DNA from: a virus
DNA length: 44,770 bases
Virus record (IMG/VR): IMGVR_UViG_3300048625_000070
Coordinates: 1 to 44,770 of that record
Strand: one strand, 5' to 3'
The notes under the pieces were generated by a model. It worked only from the letters and a program-made list of their open reading frames with translations, ran no database searches and was not told the origin of the DNA. Below, in pieces: positions 1-7,418 of the stretch (the stretch's first letter is position 1; the number at the start of each line of letters is the position of its first letter). The position numbers were made by a program, and so were the translations under genes.

Positions 1-2
1 GT

Positions 3-620
3 GAACTGAATACTACGCTATGGAACTCTGGTTCTGAAGCCAACAAAGAAATTGCACGTAAGCAAAAGCGTAAGCTGAGTTTCACTGCTAACGTCTTGGT
101 TGTGTCTGATCCAAAGCACCCAGAAAATGAAGGTAAAGTCTTCTTGTTCAAGTTCGGTAAAAAGATCTTCGACAAGATTATGGACAAAGCGCGTCCAACT
201 TTCGAGGACGAGAAGCCAGTGAACGTGTTTGATTTGTGGGAAGGTGCCAACTTCAAGATGCGTATGCGTAAGAAGGATGGTTATGCTAACTATGACGAAT
301 CTGCGTTCATGGAGCCTTCTGTTGTTACTGATGACGAAGACAAGATGTTGGCGATTGTCAATGCTCAGCACAAGCTGTCTGAATTCACTGATCGTAAGAA
401 CTTTAAGTCTTACGACGAGTTGAAGAAGAAGCTGAATGAAGTTTTGTCTGGTGATTCTTTTGCACCTAAGAGTGCAGCTGAAATTGCTGATGAACCACGT
501 TCTGCACCAGCGCCAGCATTCACTGCTAAAGCTGCACCACAACCTAAGTCTGCTGTCTCTACCCAAGACGACGATGAAGATGTGATGTCTTATTTCCAGA
601 AGATTGCCAACGACGAGTAA
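3..620 (+). CDS. 32: gp32 ssDNA-binding protein, 3' part (5' end outside window)
   Basis: C-terminal 205 residues of the T4-type single-stranded DNA-binding protein that coats replication and recombination intermediates in the cytoplasm. The frame is open from base 3; the first visible residues read ELNTTLWNSGSEANKEIARK, followed by the family-typical PENEGKVFLFKFGKKIFDKI and, further on, WEGANF and NYDES. The protein ends in an Ala/Pro/Ser-rich linker and an acidic tip (DDDEDVMSYFQ), matching the known gp32 layout in which the acidic tail binds partner replication proteins. T4 gp32 is 301 residues, so roughly a third is missing to the left. The zinc-binding region cannot be judged here. The gene is convergent with the minus-strand tail operon and is followed by a terminator hairpin. 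Confidence 0.93.
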   Translation, partial: ELNTTLWNSGSEANKEIARKQKRKLSFTANVLVVSDPKHPENEGKVFLFKFGKKIFDKIMDKARPTFEDEKPVNVFDLWEGANFKMRMRKKDGYANYDESAFMEPSVVTDDEDKMLAIVNAQHKLSEFTDRKNFKSYDELKKKLNEVLSGDSFAPKSAAEIADEPRSAPAPAFTAKAAPQPKSAVSTQDDDEDVMSYFQKIANDE

Positions 621-641
621 TCACTTCTGCGAAATGATTAA

Positions 642-665
642 AGGGAGCCTTGCGCTCCCTTTTTT
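642..665 (+). terminator. Rho-independent terminator after gene 32
   Basis: A 7-bp GC-rich stem (AGGGAGC at 642-648 pairing with GCTCCCT at 654-660), a 5-base loop and a T run at 660-665. It lies 21 bases after the gp32 stop. The stop codon of the convergent tape-measure gene (664-666) falls inside the T run. On the minus strand the stem is followed by only three Ts, so it would work less well for the opposing operon. Confidence 0.9.
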
Positions 666-2235
666 ATGCCTGTCGTAAACGACTATCAGTATACCTTGTG
701 GCTGACGAATCTTGGTTACGAATCGGAGCGCGGATATTTTGATTTTGAGTAGTGTTGTTATTAGTTGGTGCATTAACAACAGTAGTACCGCCAGCTTGAG
801 ATTGAGGAACAGCAGATGCAGCATTATCAGCAGATTTCTGATCAACTGTAGCAGCAGAAGTTGGAGCAGGTGCTTCTGGTGATTTAGAACCACCTTCACT
901 CTTGAATGGATAGAATGGACCAATAGCCACTTCTTTACCGATAACAGGAATCTTGAATTTGATTTCTGGGATACCGATATTAGAAATTAGTGCTAAGAAA
1001 CTATCTTTCATTCCAACCATAAAATCTACATATGGTTGTACAACATGTTCATTAATCCAACCAGCCATATCACCGATAACTTCTTTGATTGCGTCTTTAT
1101 CAAATAGACCGAAAGTTAAGAAGTCTACAATACCAGCTAAACCAGCAATAAGCGCCTTACCGATATCGCCAGATTCCATAAACTCATCGAAGCCATCCAT
1201 AATACCTTCGAATAAAGCACCAACGATCATACCGATGGCAAATACTTTACCCAGAGACTTTAGAATATTCTTAGGGCTAAACATAGTCTTAAGAGACTTC
1301 ATCAAACCTTCACCAAGCAAGCCAGTGATCATATCCATTAAGCCACCACCAGAAGCCTTTTCGGGTTTAACTTTCTCAGCACCACCAGTCTTACCACCAA
1401 GACCGTCTCTGATTTCTTCTAAAAGTTTAAGTTCTTTTTCTTGAACTTTGGCTGCTTCCATTTGCGTTTCTTCAGCAGCACCAGCAGATAGAGACATCAC
1501 TGGAGTTGGAGAGAACTGATTAGTTGACACATCATGAGAACCGTACTTGTCAGTCAATTCGTTGCGTTTAGCTAATAGAGCAGCACCACCTTTTGTAGTA
1601 GACATTTGCTCTTCAGACATACCAGTAGCACGTTTGAATTTATCAATTTCCTGATCATGCTTCTTAATTTCTTTGGCGGTACGATAAGCACCTTCAGCAT
1701 TAGCATCACTAGTGTCACCACCAATTAAACGTTGCTTTTCTTTGAACTCACTCTTAGCGATAGCCTTATTGAAGATACCACCAACGTTTAGCGCACCCAT
1801 CACAGTACGCCCTAACCCACCAGTCTTGAGACTTAGCTTATCTTTTAGCGCGTCTTTCTTAGCGCCGAAACTTGCTCCCATTTGCTGTAACACATTACCC
1901 TGCGTCTTCATGGCAGTGGCAAGTTCAGCGATGTTAGCAGACTCGACTCTCCACTCACGTTCGTAGTCTTCTTGTTGTTTGGCTCTGCGTTTGGTAGTCT
2001 TCAGTTGATCTTCCAGAGTGGATAGAATTCTTTCTTGGAAGTCCCCTCCACCACCAGAAGTCATCTGTCTAGTTTTTTCACTGTCCTTGGATAACTCTAA
2101 CAGCTTCTTAATAGAAGAAAGTTCTCCGAGAGAAGCCTCTTGCGCAGCAAGTAACGCACCGAATCCCTCATTAGTGGATACAGTGTTTTGTCTAATACTT
2201 GAATTGACTGAGCTGTTACCTGTTCTTTTTGGCAT
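664..2235 (-). CDS. Probable tail tape measure protein (gp29-equivalent)
   Basis: 523-residue protein, last gene of the minus-strand tail operon, directly after gp26 and gp51 in the position where tailed phages keep the tape measure. It sets tail-tube length and probably passes into the host with the DNA. The N-terminal half is charged and helical, with likely coiled coil around residues 60-120 and 200-270. A Gly/Ala-rich hydrophobic stretch (about 325-395, including KVFAIGMIVGALFEGIMDGF) looks membrane-active, as is common in tape measures. The C-terminus is low-complexity, rich in Asn, Thr and Gln. T4 gp29 is 590 residues; with about 1.5 angstrom per residue this one would suit a tail near 80 nm (inference). 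The start follows the gp51 stop by two bases, with AAGAAGAG as ribosome-binding site. The call rests on position and composition more than on sequence similarity. Confidence 0.72.
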   Translation of the reverse strand: MPKRTGNSSVNSSIRQNTVSTNEGFGALLAAQEASLGELSSIKKLLELSKDSEKTRQMTSGGGGDFQERILSTLEDQLKTTKRRAKQQEDYEREWRVESANIAELATAMKTQGNVLQQMGASFGAKKDALKDKLSLKTGGLGRTVMGALNVGGIFNKAIAKSEFKEKQRLIGGDTSDANAEGAYRTAKEIKKHDQEIDKFKRATGMSEEQMSTTKGGAALLAKRNELTDKYGSHDVSTNQFSPTPVMSLSAGAAEETQMEAAKVQEKELKLLEEIRDGLGGKTGGAEKVKPEKASGGGLMDMITGLLGEGLMKSLKTMFSPKNILKSLGKVFAIGMIVGALFEGIMDGFDEFMESGDIGKALIAGLAGIVDFLTFGLFDKDAIKEVIGDMAGWINEHVVQPYVDFMVGMKDSFLALISNIGIPEIKFKIPVIGKEVAIGPFYPFKSEGGSKSPEAPAPTSAATVDQKSADNAASAVPQSQAGGTTVVNAPTNNNTTQNQNIRAPIRNQDSSATRYTDSRLRQA

Positions 2236-2237
2236 CT

Positions 2238-2423
2238 TTATCTCTTCTTAGATTCTAATCGTTGTTTTTCTTCTTCTAGATACTGAATTAACATATGGAC
2301 ATAAATTTCACGCTCAAACGGAATCATTGTTTCCAACTCTTCCAAAGAATATTTGTGGTACTGCATCAGAGCGAAGTTCATTTTATAGAAATTTACTAAA
2401 CTCTCATGACACAGGTTTATTAA
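2238..2423 (-). CDS. 51: gp51-like baseplate hub assembly protein, probably made as a -1 frameshift extension of gp26
   Basis: 61 codons following the gp26 slippery run. The recognisable core, NFALMQYHKYSLEELETMIP then FEREIYVHMLIQYLEEE, resembles the short gp51 proteins of marine T4-like phages, which sit between gp26 and the tape measure; T4 gp51 is described as a hub assembly catalyst. The frame is open without a stop from inside gp26, through the T8 run, to the end. The first in-frame ATG (2379-2381) would give 47 residues, but the bases just before it (TTTCTATAAA) contain no ribosome-binding site. Production as a gp26-gp51 fusion of 301 residues is therefore more likely than independent initiation (inference). 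The C-terminus is a charged helix. Confidence 0.72.
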   Translation of the reverse strand, partial: LINLCHESLVNFYKMNFALMQYHKYSLEELETMIPFEREIYVHMLIQYLEEEKQRLESKKR

Positions 2424-3142
2424 AAAAAACTTTGCATGCCCTCCAGGGCTGCTGTGTGGTGTTTGCCACAAATAGGGCAATCATACTCAACCACTTTTCT
2501 AATCTTAGGCATAGTGGTAAAGAACGTTTGCAAATTCTTAAATTGCTCCGAAGTCAGATTACCCAAGAACTGGAGAATCTCTTCTTTGCTCTGTTCAGCT
2601 GCATAGTGAAGTTCATCACCCTGATAGATGATGTCAACACAATCAGCAATAACGTCGAAAATAGCATCAACGTTTTCTGTATCTAATTGTTCTAGCTTTG
2701 CCAGAACTTTCATAGAAGGATACTTCATCACAATACCAACGTCTTCGAACAGTTCGATTTTGTTAGTGTGTCCTTCTGGAACTTCAACTTCTAACTTAGA
2801 GATGTCGATAGAGATCTTTACTTTAGCCTTGTCGTTATCATTGCCATGGTCTACATCGCATGGGAACAAAAGCTCGACGATCTCACCAACAGACTTAGCG
2901 CGAATCTGAGTAAAGATGTACTCGATATCGAACATAGCCAATTTCTCTACGTCAATTTTATCAATAACACATCCCTTAATAACACCCTTCAGAGTATCGA
3001 CCATAACGTTTAGGTCTTCTGATTGTTGGGCGATAAGAAGAGCCTTCTCTTCTTTCACTAGGAATGGTCTATATTTTACATTCACTCCGCTTGATGGCAC
3101 CGTTAAGTTGTATGTCGGTGTTGCCATTACTGGTAAAGCCAT
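2420..3142 (-). CDS. 26: gp26 baseplate hub protein / possible tail assembly chaperone
   Basis: 240-residue member of the T4 baseplate gp26 family. Family-typical features are the start MALPVMATPTYNLTVPSSG, the block VKYRPFLVKEEKALLIAQ (about 22-39), MFDIEYIFTQIRAKSVGE in the middle, an EGHTNKIEL block and MKYPSM. Near the end is a small zinc-ribbon-like knuckle, CPICGKHH (C222, C225, H228, H229). T4 gp26 is 208 residues. The start has a strong AAGGAG site and follows the gp16 stop by two bases. The gene ends at a T8 run and TAATAA, which probably allows a share of ribosomes to slip into gp51. By position (before gp51 and the tape measure) it matches the tail assembly chaperone slot of other long-tailed phages. 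The family call is firm; the chaperone role is inference. Confidence 0.88.
   Translation of the reverse strand: MALPVMATPTYNLTVPSSGVNVKYRPFLVKEEKALLIAQQSEDLNVMVDTLKGVIKGCVIDKIDVEKLAMFDIEYIFTQIRAKSVGEIVELLFPCDVDHGNDNDKAKVKISIDISKLEVEVPEGHTNKIELFEDVGIVMKYPSMKVLAKLEQLDTENVDAIFDVIADCVDIIYQGDELHYAAEQSKEEILQFLGNLTSEQFKNLQTFFTTMPKIRKVVEYDCPICGKHHTAALEGMQSFF
2423..2429 (-). other. Putative -1 programmed ribosomal frameshift site joining gp26 and gp51
   Basis: Heptamer T TTT TTT in the gp26 reading frame (codons AGT TTT TTT), followed at once by the in-frame double stop TAATAA. A one-base backward slip reads TTA ATA AAC and continues for 61 codons through the gp51 core. This matches the X XXY YYZ rule and copies the lambda G/GT and P2 E/E' arrangement upstream of the tape measure. 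No obvious 3' pseudoknot was identified by eye. Confidence 0.65.
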
Positions 3143-3144
3143 AA

Positions 3145-3561
3145 TTAGTCTCCTTGCATTTTCTTGATCATTTTGTTTAATTCAGCAGTGCTACCCACGA
3201 AGATAGCATTGTTGGTCACTTTATCACCGCCTGACTTAGAAACACCCTTTGGCGCGTCTAGTTTGGCTTTTTGCTGGTGGATATCCATCAATTGTTGGTT
3301 CACATCAGCTAGTTGTTTCATTAAGTTACCCACAACCTCAAAGGCGCGTGGGTGTTCAGATTGTTTGGCTACTTCTAACGCATGCGTTAGCGCAGCTTGT
3401 CCCGTAGACAATAATTCACGAAGATTGTTTCGAGTGACATCATAGTCGTTCTCGATTTTATCATTAGACTCAGGAATTACTTCACCGTCTTTCGCAATCA
3501 CTTCAGTCTTAGACATTGGCACAACGTCGAAGATTTCTGACAAAGAATCATCAAGTTTCAT
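3145..3561 (-). CDS. 16: gp16 small terminase subunit
   Basis: 138-residue small terminase, which regulates the gp17 motor during headful packaging. The DYDVTRNNLRELLSTGQAAL region, the central helical SEHPRAFEVVGNLMKQLADV and the terminal block NNAIFVGSTAELNKMIKKMQ are typical of gp16 in marine T4-like phages; T4 gp16 is 164 residues. The protein is mostly helical, as expected for an oligomeric ring. In T4 this gene overlaps gene 17; here it is about 40 kb away on the other strand, between the holin and gp26. The start follows the holin stop by five bases with no clear ribosome-binding site, suggesting translational coupling to the holin gene. Confidence 0.85.
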   Translation of the reverse strand: MKLDDSLSEIFDVVPMSKTEVIAKDGEVIPESNDKIENDYDVTRNNLRELLSTGQAALTHALEVAKQSEHPRAFEVVGNLMKQLADVNQQLMDIHQQKAKLDAPKGVSKSGGDKVTNNAIFVGSTAELNKMIKKMQGD

Positions 3562-3566
3562 ATTGT

Positions 3567-4010
3567 TTAATCGTTTCTGGTATTTCTAGTTGGTGGGTCA
3601 CTTGGGTCGAGTGCTGCAACTGGAGTTGGGGTTGACAAAACTGGTTTTGGGATTGCGCTTGGCGCAGGTACGCTAGGTGCTGGAGAGATGCTTGGTGATC
3701 CTGTTGCTGTCGTTGCTGCACCGCCATTGTTTGCTCCTGCTAATTTTTCTTGAGTACGACCCATTGCTGCGATACCTAGTACAGCGCCCATAGCCACGTG
3801 GAACAGACCTGCTCCTTGTAGAGTTAGTGGTTGCCATTGCGTGATAGGTTGTTTCAAAATAGTCTGAGCCAGACTCCATAGAATAGGGAACAACATAAAG
3901 TCAGCTGTACAAATAGCCATGTACATCCAACCCATCATTGGACGCCACTTGGAGTTCATCCAATCTTCTTTTTTCTGTTCGCTCGCGCTTAGTTTTGTTT
4001 CTTCTGCCAT
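3567..4010 (-). CDS. Holin of the 3TM / gene-transfer-agent type
   Basis: 147-residue membrane protein beginning MAEETKLSASEQKKEDW. The block NSKWRPMMGWMYMAICTADF, then a hydrophobic segment (about 26-50), a second hydrophobic segment (about 64-84) and GRTQEK resemble the GTA_holin_3TM family, whose members form inner-membrane lesions that let endolysin reach the wall. After residue 90 there is a long Ala/Pro/Ser-rich cytoplasmic-type tail. A GTG nine bases upstream is in frame, but AAAGGTG there is better read as the ribosome-binding site for the ATG, so the shorter start is chosen. It sits in the late minus-strand operon between gp54 and gp16. No separate endolysin gene is visible in the window; the only muralytic domains seen are in gp5. 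Confidence 0.78.
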   Translation of the reverse strand: MAEETKLSASEQKKEDWMNSKWRPMMGWMYMAICTADFMLFPILWSLAQTILKQPITQWQPLTLQGAGLFHVAMGAVLGIAAMGRTQEKLAGANNGGAATTATGSPSISPAPSVPAPSAIPKPVLSTPTPVAALDPSDPPTRNTRND

Positions 4011-4021
4011 AGTGATCACCT

Positions 4022-4690
4022 TTAGAATTTTAGTTTTGAAGTGAAGCCTGAAATTTTCTTTTGCAGTGCAGGCAACTTAGTCACTGCGTAAGCACCAGCA
4101 GATCCAATAGCAAAGTTCATTAACTTATCTGTAAGTGCATTCTTTGGAATACCATCTGGTATCATATCTGGAACGTCAGTTTTAGTCTCGAACCATTTAT
4201 ATGCCATAGTCACAGACAATTTCATAACATCTTTGTTAGAATAGTCTAGTTGGATGGCACCAACGCTTTTTGGATAACACTCGTGAAGAGTCACCCAATA
4301 ATTTGTTTTATTGGCAATGTCCTGTACTTCAATTGTCATATCAGTGACATACTTATCGTAGTAATTGAAGGTTCTTGTGTTTGGATTGTAAATGTGGTTA
4401 GTCCACTCATCAAACAACTGCTTAACCTGCATATTTCTATCTACATAGAATGATACGTTGATGTGCTCGTACAATTTCTCGTATGGTGTTTCTCTGAATT
4501 CACCAAATGTTCTATTCTGTGTCGTAGAGAAATTAGTCCCTGGAATTTGAATCTGATCACAGAACATCAACGCCTTTTTGGTCACTTCGCTGTTAAACAC
4601 CATTGGGACTACGAATGAGACTGCGTAACGGTTAGATCTAGCTAATCCGTTATTCTTTACAGCTGCTGTGAATTCTTTAATAGTTGCCAT
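4022..4690 (-). CDS. 54: gp54-like tail tube initiator (T4 gp19 tube fold)
   Basis: 222-residue protein of the phage tail-tube fold. The features LFDEWTNHIYNPNTRTFNYY (middle), then VTLHECYPKSVGAIQLDYS and LSVTMAYKWFE, are the conserved strand-and-loop pattern shared by gp19 tube subunits and the gp54 tube initiator. Because it lies among hub genes, beside gp4/gp2 and divergent from gp48, rather than between gp18 and gp20, the initiator gp54 is preferred over the main tube gp19. gp54 polymerises on the gp48 cap and starts tube growth in T4. The start codon overlaps the previous stop (TAATG), implying coupled translation. A C-terminal Gly/Ala/Lys-rich extension (about 190-222) is unusual for gp19 and fits the initiator better. 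Confidence 0.72.
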   Translation of the reverse strand: MATIKEFTAAVKNNGLARSNRYAVSFVVPMVFNSEVTKKALMFCDQIQIPGTNFSTTQNRTFGEFRETPYEKLYEHINVSFYVDRNMQVKQLFDEWTNHIYNPNTRTFNYYDKYVTDMTIEVQDIANKTNYWVTLHECYPKSVGAIQLDYSNKDVMKLSVTMAYKWFETKTDVPDMIPDGIPKNALTDKLMNFAIGSAGAYAVTKLPALQKKISGFTSKLKF

Positions 4691-5292
4691 TATAGTTTTC
4701 TAATTTTTCTTCTGGATTCTTCCCAAACTTTCTGCTTGCTGGCTCCGACGAACTGTTCGACAGGTAGTAACATAGCAGTAGCCCAGTCGTTGGAATCGAC
4801 TTTTCTGAATTGGCTTCTTACGTGTCCAGTTAGATACTGTTTGACACAAGGTTGGGCTGCTTTGAATTTAGAAACACCATCAATCATACCCCATGAATAC
4901 TTTAATCTAGTGGTCTCATCTAATCTAGAGTTTGATTTGAACGCCAGAAGATTATCCAATAGCTGCATACGAAGGGCATATGGCAAGTAGTGCATATTCA
5001 AACCATAGAACCCATCAGCTGTTTTTCTGAATGGGAAAACTAGAGGGAATCTATCATAGTATGGAAGGTCTTCTTTAGTTTTTGGGTCGTAAGCGTACAT
5101 GTACAAATTCCCTGGAATCAGCGTTGTTGTCAGAGCACTTACGTCTCCTGCTAACACTTTCTTTGGGGTGTACTGCTGCTTGGTCAACTCTTGGACCTGT
5201 TTGTCGAACCAACTTCTAGATCTCTTAACAGCTGTTAGTAGATCGTACTGGTTACGTTCGAAGACGTCTTGCATTGGTGGTTTTTTAGCCAT
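4690..5292 (-). CDS. gp2-like DNA end protector (tentative)
   Basis: 200-residue basic protein (start MAKKPPMQDVFERNQYDLL). Conserved-looking parts are GNLYMYAYDPKTKEDLPYYD, FGLNMHYLPY-type sequence (here GFYGLNMHYLPYALRMQLLD) and a Lys/Arg-rich end. Proteins of this kind next to gp4 in marine T4-like phages are commonly annotated gp2, the head-completion protein that protects packaged DNA ends from host RecBCD. In T4 genes 2 and 4 are also adjacent, which supports the call, but I do not see a diagnostic motif. Start: ATG with no ribosome-binding site, but with a CCTAAATA late-promoter-like motif ending five bases before it, so a leaderless transcript is possible. Confidence 0.55.
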   Translation of the reverse strand: MAKKPPMQDVFERNQYDLLTAVKRSRSWFDKQVQELTKQQYTPKKVLAGDVSALTTTLIPGNLYMYAYDPKTKEDLPYYDRFPLVFPFRKTADGFYGLNMHYLPYALRMQLLDNLLAFKSNSRLDETTRLKYSWGMIDGVSKFKAAQPCVKQYLTGHVRSQFRKVDSNDWATAMLLPVEQFVGASKQKVWEESRRKIRKL

Positions 5293-5296
5293 AATC

Positions 5297-5743
5297 TTAT
5301 TTAGGCTTCTTCAACCCAAGTTCGTACTCAGTGATAATCTTGAATTCCCACTTACGATCAAGGCAGTACTGTTTGGCAGCAGCCCATTTGGCTTGATTTT
5401 TGATATAGGTATAGGATTCGGTGAGATACTTCTTAGTATTTCGACCTGGATACACAGGTGGTTCGCATTGCTGTGCTGGCTTAACTTCGACCAGATATGT
5501 CTTTAGAATATCGCCTGTAGTAGCAACTTGGATCTTAAAGTCGACGAAATAACGGTGCATCTTGTTGTCTGTTGGACAACGATACGGGATAACAGTCTCT
5601 TCTGAACTCCACTTGATTACTTTAGGGTTCTTATCACACCAATTTGCAAATTGAGTTTCCCACGAAGACCTCATAATGATGTTTGATGGGTCTCCAGTGT
5701 ACTTTTCTGCAAAGACTGGAACGAACTTTCTTTTATGGAACAT
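5297..5743 (-). CDS. 4: gp4 head completion protein (nuclease-like fold)
   Basis: 148-residue protein needed in T4 to make filled heads competent to join tails. Family features visible: MRSSWETQFANWCDKNP (about 24-40), WSSEETVIPYRCP, HRYFVDFKIQV and YLVEVKPAQQCEPP, then a helical NQAKWAAAKQYCLDRKWEFK and a KIITEYELG end. The pattern E (in SWE), D (in VDFK) and ExK (in VEVK) matches the catalytic layout of TnsA/restriction-type nucleases, which this family is thought to resemble. First gene of the minus-strand operon, divergent from gp48, with a late-promoter-like CTAAATAA about 33 bases upstream. No strong ribosome-binding site is visible before the ATG. Confidence 0.88.
   Translation of the reverse strand: MFHKRKFVPVFAEKYTGDPSNIIMRSSWETQFANWCDKNPKVIKWSSEETVIPYRCPTDNKMHRYFVDFKIQVATTGDILKTYLVEVKPAQQCEPPVYPGRNTKKYLTESYTYIKNQAKWAAAKQYCLDRKWEFKIITEYELGLKKPK
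5298..5305 (-). promoter_or_regulatory. Late-promoter-like CCTAAATA before the gp2-like gene
   Basis: CCTAAATA on the minus strand, overlapping the last codons of gp4. It ends five bases before the next ATG, so a T4-type start site would fall on the start codon itself. The sequence also encodes Pro-Lys-stop, so it may be a coincidence. Confidence 0.35.
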
Positions 5744-5759
5744 AAATAAGTAATTAGGG

Positions 5760-5767
5760 AATAAATA
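5760..5767 (+). promoter_or_regulatory. Late promoter for the baseplate operon (gp48 onward)
   Basis: AATAAATA, one base from the T4 late consensus TATAAATA, 24 bases before the gp48 ATG in the divergent region. A second candidate CATAAATA lies at 5741-5748. The geometry resembles the other late promoters in this window (about 24-40 bases to the start codon). Confidence 0.62.
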
Positions 5768-5776
5768 ACATCACCT

Positions 5777-5784
5777 TTATTTAG
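5777..5784 (-). promoter_or_regulatory. Late promoter for the minus-strand tail/packaging operon
   Basis: TTATTTAG on the plus strand reads CTAAATAA on the minus strand, 33 bases upstream of the gp4 ATG. It lies back to back with the plus-strand late promoter, so the two structural operons would be switched on together. Confidence 0.5.
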
Positions 5785-5791
5785 AGAAAAT

Positions 5792-6913
5792 ATGTCACTC
5801 ATCGAAGACGCAAAAGCCGCTTACAACGTTGTGAAAACAGATGTGAACGCTGCTAGAACAACAGAAAACCCAGCTAACCTCTACACAGCTAGAGGTACTG
5901 CGTCGCCATTTGAAGATGGTAAGTATGACATTAAGAACCACTCTTATCCATCAGATTTGATGGCTGCAGATGGTCGTTATGGTGGCAACTACGCTATGTT
6001 CTACATCAACGTAGCCACAGATTCCAAGCTGTTCAAAGATACAAGCGTTCAAACAGTAGAAGACTATTCTCCAAGAGATCGTGGTGATTTGATTGGGCAG
6101 AATATGTCTAGAACTGGTTTAGTTGGATCAAACACTGCTCTTAATACATTGGGAGCGACTGCTGTTGGCGCTGCGCTTGGTATACCTGGAACTACTGCAG
6201 TAGTGGCTGCAGCCGCTACAGTTGGCGTTGGTGTTGCTGCTACGATGGCTCCAGACGCTAAACGATCTCAGCGCAGACTAAAGACTGCGATCGCCCTCCA
6301 CATTCCAAATCAGCTATCTATTCGTTACGGTGTTCAGTGGTCTGAAGATGATACTTCTATGTTAGCTATGGCTAACGCTGCTGGCACAGAGGTTTTAAAG
6401 GCAGTTACGTCTGGATCTAAAGATAGTAATGTTAGTGGTGTTGCGCAAGCTGTTATCACCAATTTAGCTTTGGCTCATGGTCCAAATAAAGAAGGAAATT
6501 CTGCTGCTCTTGGTTTAGCTGCAAACCCTAAAAAAGAACAAGTGTTCAAGGGTGTTGATTTTAGAACATTCTCTTTCGAGTATCAATTCTTTCCCAGAAA
6601 CCCAACTGAATCTAAAAATGTGATGAACATTATCCAAGAGTTCAAGTATCACATGCATCCAGAATTTAAAGACGCTAATAACTTCGTTTACATCTATCCT
6701 TCAGAATTCGATATTATGTATTACGCGAATGGTAAAGAAAATAAAAACCTACACCGCCATACATCTTGCGTACTGACTGAGGTCAATGTAAACTATACAC
6801 CAAATGGAATGTTTACCACATTCGATGATGGGCAACCCACTCAAATCAACTTAACTCTTTCATTCCGCGAGTTGGCTCTGTTGACAAAAGATAAGATTAA
6901 GGACGGTCTATAA
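5792..6913 (+). CDS. 48: gp48 baseplate tail tube cap
   Basis: 373-residue protein (T4 gp48: 364) that caps the central hub and receives gp54 and the tail tube. The C-terminal half carries the family pattern: FRTFSFEYQFFPRNPTES, an IQEFKYHMHPEF helix, YIYPSEFDIMYY, then VNVNYTPNGMF and LTLSFRELALL, comparable to the T4 ending with TPNGNF and EITMREI. Residues about 115-155 form a hydrophobic Ala/Gly-rich segment (ALGIPGTTAVVAAAATVGVG) that is odd for a baseplate protein and looks like a membrane-compatible hairpin. First gene of the plus-strand baseplate operon; a weak AGAGAAA site precedes the ATG. Its partner gp54 is encoded on the opposite strand nearby. Confidence 0.85.
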   Translation: MSLIEDAKAAYNVVKTDVNAARTTENPANLYTARGTASPFEDGKYDIKNHSYPSDLMAADGRYGGNYAMFYINVATDSKLFKDTSVQTVEDYSPRDRGDLIGQNMSRTGLVGSNTALNTLGATAVGAALGIPGTTAVVAAAATVGVGVAATMAPDAKRSQRRLKTAIALHIPNQLSIRYGVQWSEDDTSMLAMANAAGTEVLKAVTSGSKDSNVSGVAQAVITNLALAHGPNKEGNSAALGLAANPKKEQVFKGVDFRTFSFEYQFFPRNPTESKNVMNIIQEFKYHMHPEFKDANNFVYIYPSEFDIMYYANGKENKNLHRHTSCVLTEVNVNYTPNGMFTTFDDGQPTQINLTLSFRELALLTKDKIKDGL

Positions 6914-6914
6914 A

Positions 6915-7418
6915 ATGTACTTTAAAGATTTTCCATCCACGTTGTATGATTTCGATATTACATCAAACAACAAGAAAGAAACCAAAGCATTCTTGATGAC
7001 TGACATCACTCGAAACATTCGTTTCCGTCGTGATATTCTTTCCCAGATTACAGTTTATGATGAGTATGATATTATCGATGGAGAGACTCCAGAGATTATC
7101 GCAGAAAAGGTTTACGGTAATGCCCAGTACCACTGGATCGTTATGTTGACCAACGACATTTATGATTACAGAGCAGACTTTCCTCTATCCCAACTCTCTT
7201 TAGATAAATTTGTAGAAGACAAATATGGAGAAGATTCTGATGCAGTACACCACTACGAAGACGTTAATGGTTATATTGTAAACTCTGATACTTCTGGTGC
7301 AGCTTCTATTTCAAACAGACAGTATGAAGAATTAGTAAATGAATCTAAACGTAGAATTAAATTGATCTCCAAGAGTTTAATTGCTACAGTATTGAAGAAC
7401 TTTAAAGATCAATTATAA
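6915..7418 (+). CDS. 53: gp53 baseplate wedge protein
   Basis: 167-residue wedge component (T4 gp53: 196) that links wedges to the hub. The family signature is TPEIIAEKVYGNAQYHWIVM followed by LTNDIYDYRADFPLS, a LysM-like segment seen across T4-like phages. The N-terminus FPSTLYDFD and the IRFRRDILSQITVYDEYDII block also fit. It starts two bases after gp48 and overlaps the next gene by one base (TAATG), so translation is probably coupled through gp48-gp53-gp27. Confidence 0.9.
   Translation: MYFKDFPSTLYDFDITSNNKKETKAFLMTDITRNIRFRRDILSQITVYDEYDIIDGETPEIIAEKVYGNAQYHWIVMLTNDIYDYRADFPLSQLSLDKFVEDKYGEDSDAVHHYEDVNGYIVNSDTSGAASISNRQYEELVNESKRRIKLISKSLIATVLKNFKDQL

Noticed and set aside
953-1444. 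163-codon open frame opposite the tape measure gene
   Set aside because: Antisense shadow; no ribosome-binding site and low-complexity Pro/Ile/Ser composition typical of a reverse-strand reading.
2238-2480. 80-codon start for gp51 inside gp26
   Set aside because: The first 19 residues are an out-of-frame reading of the gp26 zinc knuckle; the frameshift explanation or the ATG at 2379-2381 is better.
4011-4019. GTG start for the holin three codons upstream
   Set aside because: The GTG is part of the AAAGGTG ribosome-binding site that serves the ATG at 4010.
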